From CAYSLZ01 sp964468355 (GTDB lineage: Bacteria > Patescibacteriota > Microgenomatia > UBA12405 > JAHJSD01): a stretch of DNA of 12,969 nt. Positions within the stretch are counted from its first letter, which is position 1, and the number at the start of each line of letters is the position of its first letter. The notes under the pieces were generated by a model. The model was not told the DNA's origin and made no database searches. It worked only from the letters and a program-made list of their open reading frames with translations. The stretch spans positions 1 through 12,969 of the forward strand of contig CAYXSV010000028.1 of the NCBI GenBank assembly GCA_964468355.1. The letters run 5' to 3'. Positions 11,977-12,969 of this stretch are shown piece by piece. The translations under genes and the position numbers were made by a program.

Positions 11977-12597
11977 ATGAAACTTGTTAAAAAATGCCGA
12001 TACTGTCGTCGGGAAGGAGAAAAATTATTTTTAAAAGGGAAACGGTGTTATTCGCCTAAGTGTCCAATTGATCAAAAAGGAGCTGTTCCCCCCGGCGAAC
12101 ATGGAGTGGGCAGATGGAGGCGCCTTTCCGAATACGGACGTCAGTTAAGAGAAAAGCAAAAGGCAAAACGTATTTTCGGGATTAATGAAAGTCAGTTAAA
12201 GAAATATTTAGATGAGGCAAAAAATGAGGGTGAATCAGTAGGATATGAACTAATTAAACTTTTGGAAACACGATTGGATAATATTGTTTATCGTTTAGGT
12301 CTTGTTCCTTCCCGAGCAACAGCTAAACAGCTGATTGTTCACGGACATGTTTATGTAAATGAACAAAAAGTAACCATTCCTTCTTACCGGGTGGAATTGG
12401 AAGATGAAATTAGTTTGAGCGAGAAAGCACAGAAAATGACTAAAATTGAGGATTGGATTAAAGGTGAAGGTAAAGACAAAACGGCTGAATGGTTGCAAAG
12501 AAAGGGATTTATTGGTAAAGTTATAAAGCAGCCGGAAAGGGAAAACTTAGTTTCAAATATTGACGAAACGTTAATTATTGAATTTTATTCCAGATGA
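11977..12597 (+). CDS. rpsD: Small subunit ribosomal protein S4 (uS4), zinc-binding form
   Basis: S4 starts 30S assembly by binding the 16S 5' domain. The 206-residue protein has four cysteines at 7, 10, 24 and 29 (CRYC and CYSPKC), the zinc-binding form found in many bacteria but not E. coli. Then come PPGEHGVGRWRRLSEYGRQL, REKQKAKRIFGI, and the S4 RNA-binding domain with ETRLDNIVYRLGLVPSRATA, QLIVHGHVYVNE and IPSYRVELEDEISL. It is five bases after rpsK and 30 before rpoA. In E. coli S4 represses the alpha operon through an RNA pseudoknot before rpsM; with the ATGA overlap there, no equivalent leader is present. Confidence 0.98.
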   Translation: MKLVKKCRYCRREGEKLFLKGKRCYSPKCPIDQKGAVPPGEHGVGRWRRLSEYGRQLREKQKAKRIFGINESQLKKYLDEAKNEGESVGYELIKLLETRLDNIVYRLGLVPSRATAKQLIVHGHVYVNEQKVTIPSYRVELEDEISLSEKAQKMTKIEDWIKGEGKDKTAEWLQRKGFIGKVIKQPERENLVSNIDETLIIEFYSR

Positions 12598-12627
12598 CAT
12601 AAAAGGCATCAGGGAAAAGGAGGAAAA

Positions 12628-12969
12628 ATGTTAGATCAAATCAAATTTTCAGTAGAAGAAGTAGAAGAAAAAGGACCGAAAGGAAAGTTTATAATTTCAC
12701 CCCTGCCGTCGGGTTTTGGTCATACAGTCGGCCATAGTTTGAGAAGGACGCTGTTGGGTGAATTTCCCGGCGCAGCAGCAATTACTTTTAAGCTAAAGGG
12801 AGTTGATCATGTTTTTTCAACTTTAGAGGGCGTAAAAGAAGATGTAATTGAAATAATGCTTAATGTTAAGCAGATTAAATTCAATTATGACGGAGACAAG
12901 CCGGTTAAAGTTAAAATTAACAAAGAAGGGCCTGGTAAAGTAACCGCCGGTGATATAGTTTTACAGCCC
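12628..12969 (+). CDS. rpoA: RNA polymerase alpha subunit, N-terminal part, cut off by the window
   Basis: Alpha dimerises to nucleate RNA polymerase assembly. The first 114 codons are present and stay open to the window edge. The start ATG follows AAAAGGAGG (12616-12624) at four bases. The N-terminal domain is recognised by SPLPSGFGHTVGHSLRRTLL (24-43), matching the family's PLExGFGxTLGNALRRxLL, then FPGAAAITFKLKGVDHVFST and EGVKEDVIEIMLNVKQIKF. The arginines after GHSL are in place; the usual asparagine of GNALRR is histidine. The C-terminal domain lies outside the window. It closes the rpsM-rpsK-rpsD-rpoA alpha operon order. Confidence 0.96.
   Translation, partial: MLDQIKFSVEEVEEKGPKGKFIISPLPSGFGHTVGHSLRRTLLGEFPGAAAITFKLKGVDHVFSTLEGVKEDVIEIMLNVKQIKFNYDGDKPVKVKINKEGPGKVTAGDIVLQP

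Overview
This window is a nearly uninterrupted ribosomal-protein super-operon, S10 - spc - alpha, with every gene on the + strand. In order it holds: rplC (3' part only), rplD, rplW, rplB, rpsS, rplV, rpsC, rplP, rpmC, rpsQ, rplN, rplX, rplE, rpsN, rpsH, rplF, rplR, rpsE, rplO, secY, adk, map, infA, rpmJ, rpsM, rpsK, rpsD and rpoA (5' part only). The DNA is AT-rich and gene-dense. UGA works as a normal stop (rplD, rplB, rplP, rpsQ, adk, infA, rpmJ, rpsD), so nothing suggests a recoded genetic code.

The organism looks like a member of the Candidate Phyla Radiation (Patescibacteria). The strongest sign is the missing rpmD (uL30): only 16 bases separate rpsE from rplO, where rpmD normally sits, and absence of L30 is a known feature of this radiation. 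Also consistent are an L2 lacking about 24 N-terminal residues, an L23 lacking its tunnel loop, a short-LID adenylate kinase and very tight gene packing. I infer a Microgenomates-like affiliation only loosely; a tree of the concatenated proteins would settle it.

Layout. Positions 2-2324 are the first part of the S10 operon. A 98-base gap (2325-2422) carries three 23-base palindromic elements. Positions 2423-4267 complete the S10 operon (rplV to rpsQ). Positions 4264-9336 are the spc operon through secY. A 162-base gap (9337-9498) carries four more elements of the same family, a 10-bp inverted repeat and a TATAAT box eight bases before adk. Positions 9499-12969 are adk-map followed by the alpha operon. 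Most junctions are overlaps (ATGA or TAATG) or gaps under 10 bases, so translational coupling is likely throughout.

Working together, the genes supply proteins of both ribosomal subunits, initiation factor IF1, the SecY channel, an NMP kinase, the enzyme that removes N-terminal methionine, and the RNA polymerase alpha subunit. I do not see a new enzyme system here. The parts worth a second look are the palindromic repeat family and its nested structures in the two large gaps, a possible leaderless adk transcript, a hairpin plus two-codon reading frame ahead of infA, and several unusual deletions or substitutions in ribosomal proteins (L23, L2, L16, L14).
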